Below are positions 46,878 to 55,674 of a DNA stretch of 64,000 nucleotides, piece by piece; the stretch's first letter is position 1; the number at the start of each line of letters is the position of its first letter. Position numbers and translations under genes: made by a program. Origin of the DNA: Candidatus Desulfofervidaceae bacterium (lineage in GTDB: Bacteria > Desulfobacterota > Desulfofervidia > Desulfofervidales > Desulfofervidaceae); contig JAMOPI010000028.1 of NCBI GenBank assembly GCA_027064585.1, positions 142,501-206,500 of the forward strand. The letters are read 5' to 3'. The notes beneath the pieces were generated by a model. It searched no databases. It was not told the DNA's origin and was given only the letters and a program-made list of their open reading frames with translations.

Positions 46878-47809
46878 TAGTGCCCTCCTTTATATGAGAG
46901 TAAAAGATGCGGTGTAACCAAAAGCCCAACTAACATTTTTACCATTACCAAAAGGACAATACAGGCCAAAAGGAGCTTTAGTTGATCGCCTTTTAGTAAC
47001 TTACATAGGCGTGCACCTATTTGCGCTCCAATGGTAGAACCTAATAGAAGAATTAAAGCGAGAATAAAATCTACCGTATGGTTCATGTAAGACTGCATAA
47101 TGGTGACATTGATGCAAGTAAATAGGATTTGAAACAGGCTGGTTCCTACAACTACATGCATGGGCATCCGCAAAAGATAGACCATGACCGGCACCATGAT
47201 AAAGCCACCACCCACACCCATGATAGCGGCCAGGATACCGACGAAGGTTCCTAGAATTAAAGGTAAAAATAGAGAATGACGTACACCAGATTTAGGAAAG
47301 TCCATTTGCAAAGGCAAACTAGCCAAAAACCGACTAAAACCAGATGGCTTAGTATTTACTTCTACTTCCCTTTGGGGTGCCTTTGCCTTTTTGAGGCTAT
47401 TTAAACTTTCAAAAAACATGTAACCACCGATGCCACCAAGCATAATGACATAGGTAACCTTAATCACAAAGTCAGCGTTACCCAGTGCCCGCAAGATCTG
47501 GATAAATTTTACGCCTACCGTTCCGCCAGTAATACCACCAATAAGAAGAAGCGTGCCCATCTTAAAGTCCACATTGCCTAGTTTGTAGTGGGCATAACAT
47601 CCGGAAGTAGAAGCAGCCACAATCTGGTTGGAATCAGAGGCAGCAGCCACTGTAGGTGGAATTCCAATCATGATTAAAAGTGGGGTCATGAGAAAACCAC
47701 CACCAACTCCAAATAAACCCGATAAAAGACCAACCAATCCACCTAACCCAAACAGTAAAAAAATGTTAATGCTTGTTCCAGCAATGGGTAAATAAAGCCA
47801 CCAACTCAT
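46877..47809 (-). CDS. TSUP (TauE/SafE) family permease 1
   Basis: 310 residues with about eight membrane helices in two homologous halves. Each half has a family signature: GLFGVGGGFLMTPLL near the N-terminus and IMGVGGGFIMVPVMVYL after the middle. A cytoplasmic loop with KKAKAPQREVEV separates them. TSUP proteins move sulfite, sulfonates, thiosulfate or other organic anions; the substrate here is unknown. Start and stop codons overlap the neighbours by one base on both sides, so usp, permease and anchored protein are one translational unit. Confidence 0.88.
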   Translation of the reverse strand: MSWWLYLPIAGTSINIFLLFGLGGLVGLLSGLFGVGGGFLMTPLLIMIGIPPTVAAASDSNQIVAASTSGCYAHYKLGNVDFKMGTLLLIGGITGGTVGVKFIQILRALGNADFVIKVTYVIMLGGIGGYMFFESLNSLKKAKAPQREVEVNTKPSGFSRFLASLPLQMDFPKSGVRHSLFLPLILGTFVGILAAIMGVGGGFIMVPVMVYLLRMPMHVVVGTSLFQILFTCINVTIMQSYMNHTVDFILALILLLGSTIGAQIGARLCKLLKGDQLKLLLACIVLLVMVKMLVGLLVTPHLLLSYKGGH

Positions 47810-48273
47810 TATTTGCCCTCCTTTTGTTTTGTTTTAATTGAAACTTGTGCAAGCTTTCCTTTTCTAACTGGCATCCCCCCTTTCTTTAGTTTTTTATTGA
47901 CTAGAATTACAGACCGCTGCAATTTTTTTTGAAGCTCTTTAATTTGGTTGCTATAAGACTTCCGTTTTTTTTCATCTTCTGCTGACGGTATCACCACAAT
48001 GTCCACTCGGTGTTGCTGGCAGAACTTAAAAACTTCGTCTATAAATTCCCCCTTAGTAAAAAAACATTCAATTTCTAGTCCTCTTGTCTTAGACTTTTCA
48101 ACAAACGGCACAATGAGTCTGAAAATTTCTCTTTGTTTACTCGGACTGGTTTTAGTAAACACAAACAGTATCTGTAATCTAGCATTTAATCTTTCAGCAA
48201 GACCTTGGGCATAGGTTAGCGGTGCAAAAATAGAATCCTGATCGTTAAGGGCTACTAAAATAAATGCCAACAT
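47809..48273 (-). CDS. Universal-stress-like protein, first gene of the sigma-54 operon
   Basis: 154 residues. ATG 48273 is chosen because it gives the Usp start LAFILVALNDQDSIFAPL; the open frame extends 30 codons upstream through the promoter. The nucleotide motif is degenerate (VVIPSAEDEKKRKS), so ATP binding is doubtful. The basic C-terminus (KKLKKGGMPVRKGKL) is unusual. A sigma-54-like promoter ends about 13 bases upstream, giving almost no leader. Confidence 0.7.
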   Translation of the reverse strand: MLAFILVALNDQDSIFAPLTYAQGLAERLNARLQILFVFTKTSPSKQREIFRLIVPFVEKSKTRGLEIECFFTKGEFIDEVFKFCQQHRVDIVVIPSAEDEKKRKSYSNQIKELQKKLQRSVILVNKKLKKGGMPVRKGKLAQVSIKTKQKEGK

Positions 48274-48286
48274 GAAAGAGATAAAT

Positions 48287-48303
48287 TGCAAATTATAGAC
48301 CAA
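48287..48303 (-). promoter_or_regulatory. Sigma-54-type promoter of the usp-tsup-PEP-synthase-like operon
   Basis: The minus-strand sequence TTGGTCTATAATTTGCA has GG and GC exactly 10 bases apart and a good TTTGCA -12 element. The same bases also contain TATAAT, but no -35 box is found at the right distance. A sigma-54-dependent activator gene lies immediately upstream, which supports the call. Confidence 0.6.
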
Positions 48304-48354
48304 TAAAAAGTCTGTGAATATATATGAAAAATACAAAGAAAGGAAACTTAAGGG

Positions 48355-48402
48355 GTGTTTCAAAAGTGTTTCAATCTTATTTATACCGTTTCATATTAAA
48401 AC
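48355..48402. promoter_or_regulatory. Activator-binding repeats upstream of the sigma-54 promoter
   Basis: Two direct copies of GTGTTTCA (48355-48362 and 48366-48373), 11 bases apart, one helical turn. An imperfect palindrome GTTTCATATTAAAAC follows at 48388-48402. The palindrome and the next 10 bases closely match 52567-52591 in front of the other half of the cluster. They are the natural binding sites for the NtrC-type regulator encoded next door. Confidence 0.55.
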
Positions 48403-48405
48403 AAA

Positions 48406-49758
48406 TTACAATAGCCCATATTTTTTTAATTTGCGCCATAAGGTAGTCCGAGAAAACCCCAAAAGCTTGGCGGCAGCAGTTTTATTATATCCTGTCACTT
48501 CTAATGCCCTTTGGATATGTTGTTTTTCTTGCTCGGCCATAGAAAAAGGGGTGGTTTCTCCTTCTGCCATAATTTCAAACTCTGAAATATCTTGGGGCAA
48601 ATCTTCTATAGTAATTTCGTGGCCCTCTGATAATGCTACTGCTCTCTCTATGATATTTTCTAGTTCTCTTACATTGCCTGGAAAGGGGTATTTTAAAAGA
48701 CACTGTAATGCCTTTTTGCTAATTCCTTTTATCTTTTTACCGAAGAAATCATTGTATTTTTTTAAGAAATATTGAATCAAAAGAGGGATATCTTCCTTTC
48801 TTTCGCGCAAAGGTGGTAAACAAATGGATACAACATTAAGGCGATAAAATAAGTCTTCTCTAAATTTTCCTTCAGCTACAAGCTTGCGTAGATCCTGATT
48901 GGTAGCGGCAATGATCCTGATGTCAAGTTTTATTGGTTGTACTCCCCCAACTCTCATAATCTTTTTTCCCTCTATTGCTCGCAAAAGTTTTACTTGCATA
49001 GAAAGAGGCATTTCTCCTATTTCATCTAGAAATACCGTGCCCTTATTTGCTGCTTCTAGAAGGCCTATTTTGGTACGAAAGGCCCCTGTAAAAGCCCCTT
49101 TTTCGTATCCAAAAAGCTCACTTGCAATAAGTTCTTCAGTAAACGCCCCACAGTTGAAAGGAACAAAAGGATTCTCTCGCCGCTTGCTATAGTAGTGAAT
49201 GGCCCGGGCTACCAATTCTTTGCCTGTTCCTGTTTCCCCGTGGATAAGCACATTACAATCTACCTGCGCAACTTTCATGATTGTGCGATAAATCTTTTGC
49301 ATTTTCAGACTTTTTCCTACCAAGTCTGCAAATGTATATCGGGCGATAGCTTCTTTAAGGCGGCGGTTTTCTTCTTTAAGGCTAATTTTGTCCTCTATTT
49401 TTTTAATAAGGGATTTTAATTCTTCCAGCTTTACAGGTTTGCTTAAATAGTGAAAGGCACCCTTTTTAATGGCCTCTATGGCTGTTTCAATCGAGGCATA
49501 ACCGGTTATAATAATAACTTCTGTATTGGGAGAAAATGCCTTGACCTGCTCTAAGATCTTCATGCCATTTATATCTGGCAATTTCAAGTCTAGTAATACG
49601 ATAGAAAAAGTTTGTTTGGGAAGGATTTCTAAGGCCTCTTTACCCGAATAAAATACAGCTACTTCGTAACCTTCTTTTTCCAAAAAACGAGAAAGGTACT
49701 TGCAGACTACCTTTTCGTCTTCTACAATGGCAATACTAAGTTTTTCGGGCAACATCAT
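48406..49758 (-). CDS. Sigma-54-dependent response regulator (NtrC family)
   Basis: 450 residues. The receiver domain (1-125) has D57 in VLLDLKLPDING. The AAA+ domain (about 145-380) has Walker A GETGTGKE, the sigma-54 contact loop GAFTGA and Walker B LDEIGEMPL. A C-terminal Fis-type helix-turn-helix (about 410-450) reads NKTAAAKLLGFSRTTLWRK. It overlaps the kinase gene by 23 bp, so the two form a pair. Likely activator of the operon that starts at 48.27 kb. Confidence 0.93.
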   Translation of the reverse strand: MMLPEKLSIAIVEDEKVVCKYLSRFLEKEGYEVAVFYSGKEALEILPKQTFSIVLLDLKLPDINGMKILEQVKAFSPNTEVIIITGYASIETAIEAIKKGAFHYLSKPVKLEELKSLIKKIEDKISLKEENRRLKEAIARYTFADLVGKSLKMQKIYRTIMKVAQVDCNVLIHGETGTGKELVARAIHYYSKRRENPFVPFNCGAFTEELIASELFGYEKGAFTGAFRTKIGLLEAANKGTVFLDEIGEMPLSMQVKLLRAIEGKKIMRVGGVQPIKLDIRIIAATNQDLRKLVAEGKFREDLFYRLNVVSICLPPLRERKEDIPLLIQYFLKKYNDFFGKKIKGISKKALQCLLKYPFPGNVRELENIIERAVALSEGHEITIEDLPQDISEFEIMAEGETTPFSMAEQEKQHIQRALEVTGYNKTAAAKLLGFSRTTLWRKLKKYGLL

Positions 49759-51199
49759 GCTTTACCGGCAATAAGATAGTAAAGGTTGTTCCCTTATTAA
49801 GCTCACTTTTAACCTTTATTGTGCCTCCGTGTTGCTTGATAATCCCGTAAGTAACCGCTAATCCTAAACCTGTTCCCTTTTCTTTGGTTGTAAAGAAGGG
49901 CTCAAAAATCCGGGAAAGGTATTCTTTGGGTATGCCCATTCCTGTATCAGATACATCTATTCTTAAATATCCGTCTTCTCCTTGGGCCGTTATTTTTAAT
50001 GATCCACCATGAGGCATGGCCTGAATGGCGTTTTCTATTAAATTGATGAATACCTGTCGTAAGCTGTTCGGATCCCCCTGTAACTTAGGAAGGTTATCAG
50101 GGAGATCTATCTTTAAGCTGATGTTATTCAACTTAATTTGATTTTGAGTTACCTTGATGACATTGTTGATGGTTTCTTTAATATCTACTTCTCCAATCCG
50201 ATATCTTTTGGCCCTTGAGAAATCAAGGAGATTGGCCACAATATCACTTGCCCTTTGAGCTTGCTGGAGGATGTCTTCAATATATTCCCTTTGTTCGGAT
50301 GTAAGCTGGTTACCATATTCTTCTAAGAACATTTCTGCTGTAATATAAATGTTGTTTAAGGGGTTATTGAGTTCATGGGCGATGCCCGCGGTGAATGTGC
50401 CTAAAGAGGCCATTTTCCTTGCTTGAATCAGCTGTTCCTTGCGTAATTCTAGCTCTTGCATCATCCTGTTTAAGGCATCAATCAAAGTACTAATTTCTTC
50501 TAACGATTCTTTTGGTTTAGGGAAAAGGGCAAAATTGCCTTTTACGATTTGTTGGGTTGAATTTTGGATAAAATTTAAGGGTGCAATTACTCTGCGCACA
50601 ATTAGATAAAACAAAAGGCCAATGCTTAGGATTATCACGCAGGTAAAAATAACAGGTATATGCTTCCAGACATTCAGTTCTTTTTGGATCTTTTTTTTTA
50701 CTTGATTATCTATAAGAATGGACGTATTCACAATATCCCGTCCCAATTGGCGCAACTTATTTTCTAAGACTTCTCCTTTGGCTTGCGCGTAATTTTGGTG
50801 ATAAAGATTAGAAAAGAGTTTTTCATATTCTCTTATTTGGGTTGTAAACTGGAGATACGCTTGAAGGCCAATGAGCTTTTTTATTTGCCTTTGATAAGCA
50901 ATTAGATAGGAATTAACCTTCTGTAAATAAACAGAAGCATTGGGATAGCTTTCTTTTTCATGATATAGAAAAAAGTTTTTTTCGTATCTCCTTATTTCAA
51001 GGACATTACTTACAAACTCTTCGCATTTTTGTAAAAAGAGAAAATCGTTTATAATTGTGTTGATATTCCAATAATGTACAAAAACAGCTCCCCAAAGTAA
51101 GATAAAATAAAATCCAAAAATGGCGGCAACCCATCCACGCAAGGATCGCCACCATTTATAAAAATGAGATAATTTCCCTTTCTCTGGTTCCTCTCCCAT
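49736..51199 (-). CDS. Membrane sensor histidine kinase
   Basis: 487 residues. Two membrane helices (about 22-43 and 181-201) enclose a helical periplasmic sensor of about 135 residues, a four-helix-bundle type. A HAMP domain (about 203-255) follows, then HisKA with H275 in GIAHELNNPLNN and the ATPase domain (NLIENAIQAMPHGG, DTGMGIP, KGTGLGLAV). All catalytic motifs are intact. Partner of the NtrC-type regulator. The sensed signal is unknown; the gene lies 34 bp after a TSUP permease. Confidence 0.92.
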   Translation of the reverse strand: MGEEPEKGKLSHFYKWWRSLRGWVAAIFGFYFILLWGAVFVHYWNINTIINDFLFLQKCEEFVSNVLEIRRYEKNFFLYHEKESYPNASVYLQKVNSYLIAYQRQIKKLIGLQAYLQFTTQIREYEKLFSNLYHQNYAQAKGEVLENKLRQLGRDIVNTSILIDNQVKKKIQKELNVWKHIPVIFTCVIILSIGLLFYLIVRRVIAPLNFIQNSTQQIVKGNFALFPKPKESLEEISTLIDALNRMMQELELRKEQLIQARKMASLGTFTAGIAHELNNPLNNIYITAEMFLEEYGNQLTSEQREYIEDILQQAQRASDIVANLLDFSRAKRYRIGEVDIKETINNVIKVTQNQIKLNNISLKIDLPDNLPKLQGDPNSLRQVFINLIENAIQAMPHGGSLKITAQGEDGYLRIDVSDTGMGIPKEYLSRIFEPFFTTKEKGTGLGLAVTYGIIKQHGGTIKVKSELNKGTTFTILLPVKHDVARKT

Positions 51200-51233
51200 T
51201 TATTTCCTTTATATTTTATTTTTCATCATACCT

Positions 51234-52235
51234 TTATCCTTTTTCACTTATAATACCTTTAACCAAATACAAGGTGATAATACCTGAAATAGCTAAGGCC
51301 GAGCTAAGTACCACAATTCCAGCAATATGTGCCATCTTTAACTGCTTTAACAATACAGATATAGCCGCCAATAGTAACATAATACCATAAAGAAAGCGAA
51401 TGCCATATCCCCTTACATACTTTACCGCAGAGGCACCAATTTGAGCTCCGATGCAGGCACCTAACAGCAAGATTATTGCCGCAACAAGTTCTATTCTTCC
51501 CTTCATAGAATAAGTAAACCCACCATAGGCACCAGAGATAATGCAACATAACAAGCTAGAGCCTACCGCTACAGCAGTAGGCACACCTACAAGGTAGATA
51601 AATGCAGGCACCAAGGCAAAACCACCACCAACGCCCATGAAACCGGCCATAATACCGATTAAGATACCAATAATGAGAAGAGTCCAAAGAGAGACCCTTA
51701 CTCCACTAGCTTTGAGATAAATCATCGGAGGGATGTTAATGTGTTGAATCTTTGCCGCTAGACCTGGCTTTGAAGGGCTCTTTTTAGATGAAGAGGCCGC
51801 TGCTGGCACCTTTCTTGTAGCTCTATAGTAATCATAGAGAATATAAAGACCTAATAATGCCAATAAGATCATATAAACATACCGAATAACTGGTCCTGCT
51901 AATCCCTTAGCAGCCAGAAACATCACTATCCTTGCGCCGATCTCTACGCCAATCATCATACCAATAGCAACCAATACGCCCAGAGGAATATCCACATTCC
52001 CCAGTTTAGCATGTTTTTTAACCGCAACAATTGATTTCGCATAAATGTGGAGCAGGTCTGTACCGATAGCAAAAGGCATAGGGAAACCAAAGATGTTCAA
52101 AGCTGGTGTAACAATCCATCCGCCTCCCATGCCAAAGAATCCGCCCATAACTCCTACACAAAAACCAATGGCCAAAAGAACAAGCCAATTAAATTCTATC
52201 CCGGCTATAGGGAGGTATAAGTGAAAAAAATCCAT
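51234..52235 (-). CDS. TSUP (TauE/SafE) family permease 2
   Basis: 333 residues, about nine membrane helices. The half-repeat signatures are GGFFGMGGGWIVTPAL and GFMGVGGGFALVPAFIYL. A cytoplasmic loop rich in Ser, Lys and Pro (AASSSKKSPSKPG) lies between the halves. It is clearly diverged from permease 1. It follows the small membrane protein by 17 bp and precedes the kinase. Substrate unknown; sulfur oxyanions are the family's usual cargo. Confidence 0.88.
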   Translation of the reverse strand: MDFFHLYLPIAGIEFNWLVLLAIGFCVGVMGGFFGMGGGWIVTPALNIFGFPMPFAIGTDLLHIYAKSIVAVKKHAKLGNVDIPLGVLVAIGMMIGVEIGARIVMFLAAKGLAGPVIRYVYMILLALLGLYILYDYYRATRKVPAAASSSKKSPSKPGLAAKIQHINIPPMIYLKASGVRVSLWTLLIIGILIGIMAGFMGVGGGFALVPAFIYLVGVPTAVAVGSSLLCCIISGAYGGFTYSMKGRIELVAAIILLLGACIGAQIGASAVKYVRGYGIRFLYGIMLLLAAISVLLKQLKMAHIAGIVVLSSALAISGIITLYLVKGIISEKG

Positions 52236-52252
52236 TTTCCTCCTCCTAAAAG

Positions 52253-52540
52253 TTATTCTCTATGCTCCATTTTTTCTGCCTTATATCCCAACACCGCCAT
52301 GATCCAGTCTGTGATGTAGGCTAATATGATTCCCATAATTCCCATAATAATAACACAGGCAATAGAATGTAATAACCGGTTGTTATTATAGGTTTCGGCT
52401 AACCATCGTGTAAAAAAGTTTGTCGCTTTACTCACATCTGCCACATGGTGCAACGGTTCTTTTCCTCCTTCTCCTGCTAAAACTGTAGCTGGACACACCA
52501 TCCACATAAAAAAAACAAAGAGCCTTTTTAACCTTCTCAT
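52253..52540 (-). CDS. Small membrane protein before TSUP permease 2
   Basis: 95 residues. ATG 52540 chosen because GGGAGGTGAG lies just upstream and the protein then begins with a signal peptide (RRLKRLFVFFMWMV, cleavage near VLAGEGG). A periplasmic segment of about 30 residues and one membrane helix (about 57-80) follow, with a short charged cytoplasmic tail. Each permease in the cluster therefore has a membrane-anchored partner with an N-terminal signal peptide, though the two partners are unlike in size. No family recognised. Confidence 0.7.
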   Translation of the reverse strand: MRRLKRLFVFFMWMVCPATVLAGEGGKEPLHHVADVSKATNFFTRWLAETYNNNRLLHSIACVIIMGIMGIILAYITDWIMAVLGYKAEKMEHRE

Positions 52541-52566
52541 CTTCTCACCTCCCTTCTTATAATTGT

Positions 52567-52612
52567 GTTTCATTTTGAAACAAATTATAATAGAGACAGG
52601 TGAAGATGTCAA
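52567..52612 (-). promoter_or_regulatory. Consensus sigma-70 promoter with palindromic operator
   Basis: On the minus strand TTGACA (52607-52612), a 17-bp spacer and TATAAT (52584-52589), a perfect consensus promoter. The palindrome GTTTCATTTTGAAAC (52567-52581) begins two bases after the -10 box and covers the expected transcript start. This position suggests repression, probably by the NtrC-type regulator of the same operon or another repressor. Confidence 0.7.
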
Positions 52613-52624
52613 GCTTTTTAAAAA

Positions 52625-52919
52625 ACCAAAATCCGCGATTGATTTATAGTATTCCGCAAAAATTAATAAATTTTCCTTCCCCCTTACTTACAAAAAATAT
52701 ACGCCAAGGCTCCGTTAAGTGGTCAAGGGTCTACGCATGCTCCGACCTGCGCCTTTGGGCTTGGCCTTGACCGCTAAGCGAGCGAAGGCGCTATAATTAT
52801 AATTGGACTTGAGGAAAAGATGAATGTTTTCTCACCTTTTAGGTGAAAGGCATTTTTAAAAAGTTGTTTTATTATGGCATACTTCCGGGGTTTATTGGAG
52901 GGCAATCACGGATTTTGGG
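52625..52919. mobile_element. MITE-like element (copy B)
   Basis: 295 bp bounded by inverted repeats CCAAAATCCGCGATTG and CAATCACGGATTTTGGG. No coding capacity. Inside is a GC-rich palindromic module (GGTCAAGGG paired with CCTTGACC) and the sequence AAGCGAGCGAAGGCGCTATA, which recurs in copy D. A TTGACC/TATAAT pair with a 19-bp spacer points outward to the right but is probably too widely spaced to be a good promoter. It abuts copy C. Confidence 0.7.
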
Positions 52920-53079
52920 TAAAACAGTTTGCTTTACTTTAGAGCTTTTTGTTTTATCATTGTACTTAGTACTTACCTGCAAGTGTGGTTCTTACCCTTT
53001 AGGTGAAGGGGTCTTTTTAAAAATTAACTTATTTTATCACACTTGCGGGTTTCTTTTTAGGCCAATCGCGAATTTTGGG
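52917..53079. mobile_element. Solo left end of the transposase-bearing element (copy C)
   Basis: An inverted copy of 18912-19068, including the terminal repeat CAATCGCGAATTTTGGG at 53063-53079, the CACACTTGCGGG / CCTGCAAGTGTG stem, and the first codons of the transposase. It stops where copy B begins, sharing three bases with B's end. Between 52541 and 53119 there is no gene besides these elements. Confidence 0.7.
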
Positions 53080-53082
53080 TAT

Positions 53083-53111
53083 TTGCCCTCTTTGGTTAAA
53101 GAGATTATAAT
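53083..53111 (+). promoter_or_regulatory. Promoter of uvrB
   Basis: TTGCCC, a 17-bp spacer and TATAAT, ending 8 bases before the uvrB ATG with no ribosome site. The element end (53079) is 3 bases upstream of the -35. Confidence 0.65.
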
Positions 53112-53119
53112 TTATTATC

Positions 53120-55108
53120 ATGTTCAAGCTTGTTTCTACATACAAACCTAAGGGAGACCAACCTAAGGCCATTGCTAGCCTGGTAGAGGGAATTAAAAAG
53201 GGACTTAAACACCAGGTGCTTCTAGGTGTAACGGGTTCTGGTAAGACCTTTACCATGGCCAATGTTATTGCCCAGGTGAATAAACCAACCCTTGTCATTG
53301 CCCCTAATAAGGCCCTTGCCGCCCAACTTTATGGTGAATTTAAGCGCCTTTTTCCAGAAAATGCCGTAGAGTTTTTCATTAGTTATTACGATTATTACCA
53401 GCCAGAGGCCTATTTGCCAGAGACCGATACCTACATTGCTAAGGATGCTTCTATTAACGATACCATTGATCGTCTGCGTCATCGGGCTACCCATGCCCTT
53501 CTTACCCGTCGGGATGTCATCATTGTGGCAAGCGTCTCTTGCATCTATGGCCTTGGTTCTCCCCAGGCCTATCATGCCCATCACCTTATTTTAATGGAAG
53601 GGGAGGAACGGCAGCGAGATGAGGTCATCAGACAACTAGTGGACATGCAGTATGAAAGAAACGACATTGACTTTAAACGCGGTACCTTTCGGGTGCGAGG
53701 AGAACGTTTAGAAATTTTTCCAGCTTATGAAGACGAAGAGGCAGTGCGGATTGAATTCTGGGGAGATGTGATTGATGGCATTTATGTCATTGATCCCTTA
53801 AGAGGTAAGGTAAAACGTCGCCTTCAAGAACTCATTTTGCATCCCGCTACGCACTACCTCGCTGCCTCAGGTAGGATGGAGGATATTATTGAGGCCATAA
53901 AAGAAGAAATGGAAGAGAGGGTCAAGTTTTTTCTTTCCCAAAACCGTCAGATAGAAGCCCAAAGAATTAGGGAAAGAACCCTTTTTGACCTAGAGATGCT
54001 GGCCGAGGTAGGGTATTGTCACGGGATTGAAAACTATGCCCGTTACTTAGACGGCCGGGCACCAGGAGAACCACCTTATACCTTACTTGACTATTTCCCA
54101 GAAGACTTTCTGCTCTTTATTGATGAAAGCCACATCACTGTGCCCCAAATAAGAGGTATGTATTTGGGTGATCGTTCCCGCAAAGAAACCCTCGTAGAAT
54201 ACGGCTGGCGATTACCCTCGGCCCTAGATAATCGTCCTTTAAATTTTAAGGAATTTGAGGAGCGGGTTAACCAGGTAATTTATGTCTCAGCCACACCTGG
54301 ACCTTATGAATTAGAAAAGGCTAAGGGTCGGGTAATAGAACAGATTATTCGGCCAACCGGACTTATGGATCCCAAGATTCACGTCCGTCCAGCGACTAAT
54401 CAGGTGGATGATCTCCTCGCAGAGATAAAAAAGCGCGTAAAAAGGGGTGAGCGTGTCTTGGTAACGACTCTTACCAAGCGCATGGCCGAGGACTTAACTG
54501 AATATTATGCCAATCTAGGGGTGCGTGTAAAATATATGCATTCAGATATTGATTCCTTAGAACGCGTGCGCATTATTAGGGATCTAAGAAGAGGAGAATT
54601 TGATGTTTTAATCGGGATTAACCTCTTAAGGGAAGGGCTTGATCTTCCAGAGGTTTCTTTGGTCGCCATCTTAGATGCTGACAAAGAAGGCTTTTTGCGT
54701 TCAGAGCGGTCTTTAATTCAAACCTGTGGTCGGGCCGCACGGAATGTCCACGGTGAGGTCATTTTTTATGCCAACACCATTACTGATTCTATGCGAAAGG
54801 CTATTGCTGAAACAGAGAGGAGACGAAAAATTCAAGAGGCATATAATAAGACCCATAATATTACACCGGAGACAATTAAAAAAGGAATTGATAATATTCT
54901 TACTTCCATTTATGAAGCCGATTATTGTGAAGTAGGTCTAGTCAAAGAACCAGAGGTAGAATACAAGAGTAAAGAAGAGTTAGAGAAGGAGATTGAACGT
55001 TTACGCAAAGAGATGTTTGCCGCGGCCGAGGCCTTGGAATTTGAACGCGCCGCTGCATTAAGGGATAAAATCAAAGAGTTAGAAGAAGTGGCCCTTAAGT
55101 GGGAGTAA
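53120..55108 (+). CDS. uvrB: Excinuclease ABC subunit B
   Basis: Damage-verification helicase-like subunit of nucleotide excision repair. 662 residues, normal length. Walker [13 protein letters not shown], the beta-hairpin [21 protein letters not shown] (Walker B) and the helicase motif [17 protein letters not shown]-like block near 505 are present. The C-terminal UVR motif (about 620-660) for UvrC contact is intact. A monocistronic gene between repeat elements. Confidence 0.97.
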   Translation: MFKLVSTYKPKGDQPKAIASLVEGIKKGLKHQVLLGVTGSGKTFTMANVIAQVNKPTLVIAPNKALAAQLYGEFKRLFPENAVEFFISYYDYYQPEAYLPETDTYIAKDASINDTIDRLRHRATHALLTRRDVIIVASVSCIYGLGSPQAYHAHHLILMEGEERQRDEVIRQLVDMQYERNDIDFKRGTFRVRGERLEIFPAYEDEEAVRIEFWGDVIDGIYVIDPLRGKVKRRLQELILHPATHYLAASGRMEDIIEAIKEEMEERVKFFLSQNRQIEAQRIRERTLFDLEMLAEVGYCHGIENYARYLDGRAPGEPPYTLLDYFPEDFLLFIDESHITVPQIRGMYLGDRSRKETLVEYGWRLPSALDNRPLNFKEFEERVNQVIYVSATPGPYELEKAKGRVIEQIIRPTGLMDPKIHVRPATNQVDDLLAEIKKRVKRGERVLVTTLTKRMAEDLTEYYANLGVRVKYMHSDIDSLERVRIIRDLRRGEFDVLIGINLLREGLDLPEVSLVAILDADKEGFLRSERSLIQTCGRAARNVHGEVIFYANTITDSMRKAIAETERRRKIQEAYNKTHNITPETIKKGIDNILTSIYEADYCEVGLVKEPEVEYKSKEELEKEIERLRKEMFAAAEALEFERAAALRDKIKELEEVALKWE

Positions 55109-55174
55109 GAATTACTCATTTACCTATCCAGTCGTTCACCTATTTACCCATTTATTTATCCGCTCATTTCTCAA

Positions 55175-55638
55175 CCCAAAATCCGTGATTGATTTTTAAA
55201 AAAGGGCATTTGAGATGAGGAAGGAATTAAGAAAAACGCCAGCATTATCCCTTCTCCTTTTAAAAATTATATGCCAGGGCCTCGCTTATACGGTCAAGGA
55301 TCTACACTCGCTACGCTTGCTCCGACGGGCTTGCCCTTAACCGCCCTCGGCCCTGGCAAAAAAGAAAAAGCAGAAGGAGGAAGGGAAAAAAGAAGTTTTT
55401 CTTTTTCCTTCTGGCCTCAAAAAGAAAAAAAGCGCCGTAGCGAGCGAGGTCAAGGCTGGCCGAAGGCCACCAGTAGGGCTTGGCCTTGACCGCATAAGCG
55501 AGCGAAGGCGCTATAATTATGTTTGGGCTTGAGGAAAAAATGAATGCTTTTTACCTTTTAGTTGAAAGGCGTTTTTTAAAAAATCGCTTTATGACAAGCA
55601 ACTTGTGTGGGTTTTGAAGGGCAATCCCGGATCTTGGG
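55175..55638. mobile_element. MITE-like element with long hairpins (copy D)
   Basis: 464 bp bounded by CCCAAAATCCGTGATTG and CAATCCCGGATCTTGGG. It holds two long imperfect hairpins: 55273-55357 (GCCAGGGCC/GGCCCTGGC at the base) and 55431-55512 (AGCGCC/GGCGCT at the base), both containing GGTCAAGG and its complement. It shares its right 130 bases with copy B. An open frame of 72 codons inside it (55271-55489) is low-complexity and not a gene. Confidence 0.7.
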
Positions 55639-55645
55639 ACAAGGA

Positions 55646-55674
55646 TTGACTTTTTATTCAAAATTTTTTATCAC
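55646..55674 (+). promoter_or_regulatory. Promoter of sdhCDAB
   Basis: TTGACT, a 17-bp spacer and TATCAC, ending 9 bases before the sdhC ATG with no ribosome site. Copy D ends 7 bases before the -35. Confidence 0.55.

Noticed and set aside
52767-52797. Outward promoter in copy B, and its counterpart at 55486-55517 in copy D (TTGACC ... TATAAT)
   Set aside because: Spacers of 19 and 20 bp, and both uvrB and sdhC have a better 17-bp-spaced promoter next to the start codon.
55271-55489. 72-codon frame in copy D
   Set aside because: Low-complexity Lys/Arg/Ser-rich product over hairpin DNA, no ribosome site.
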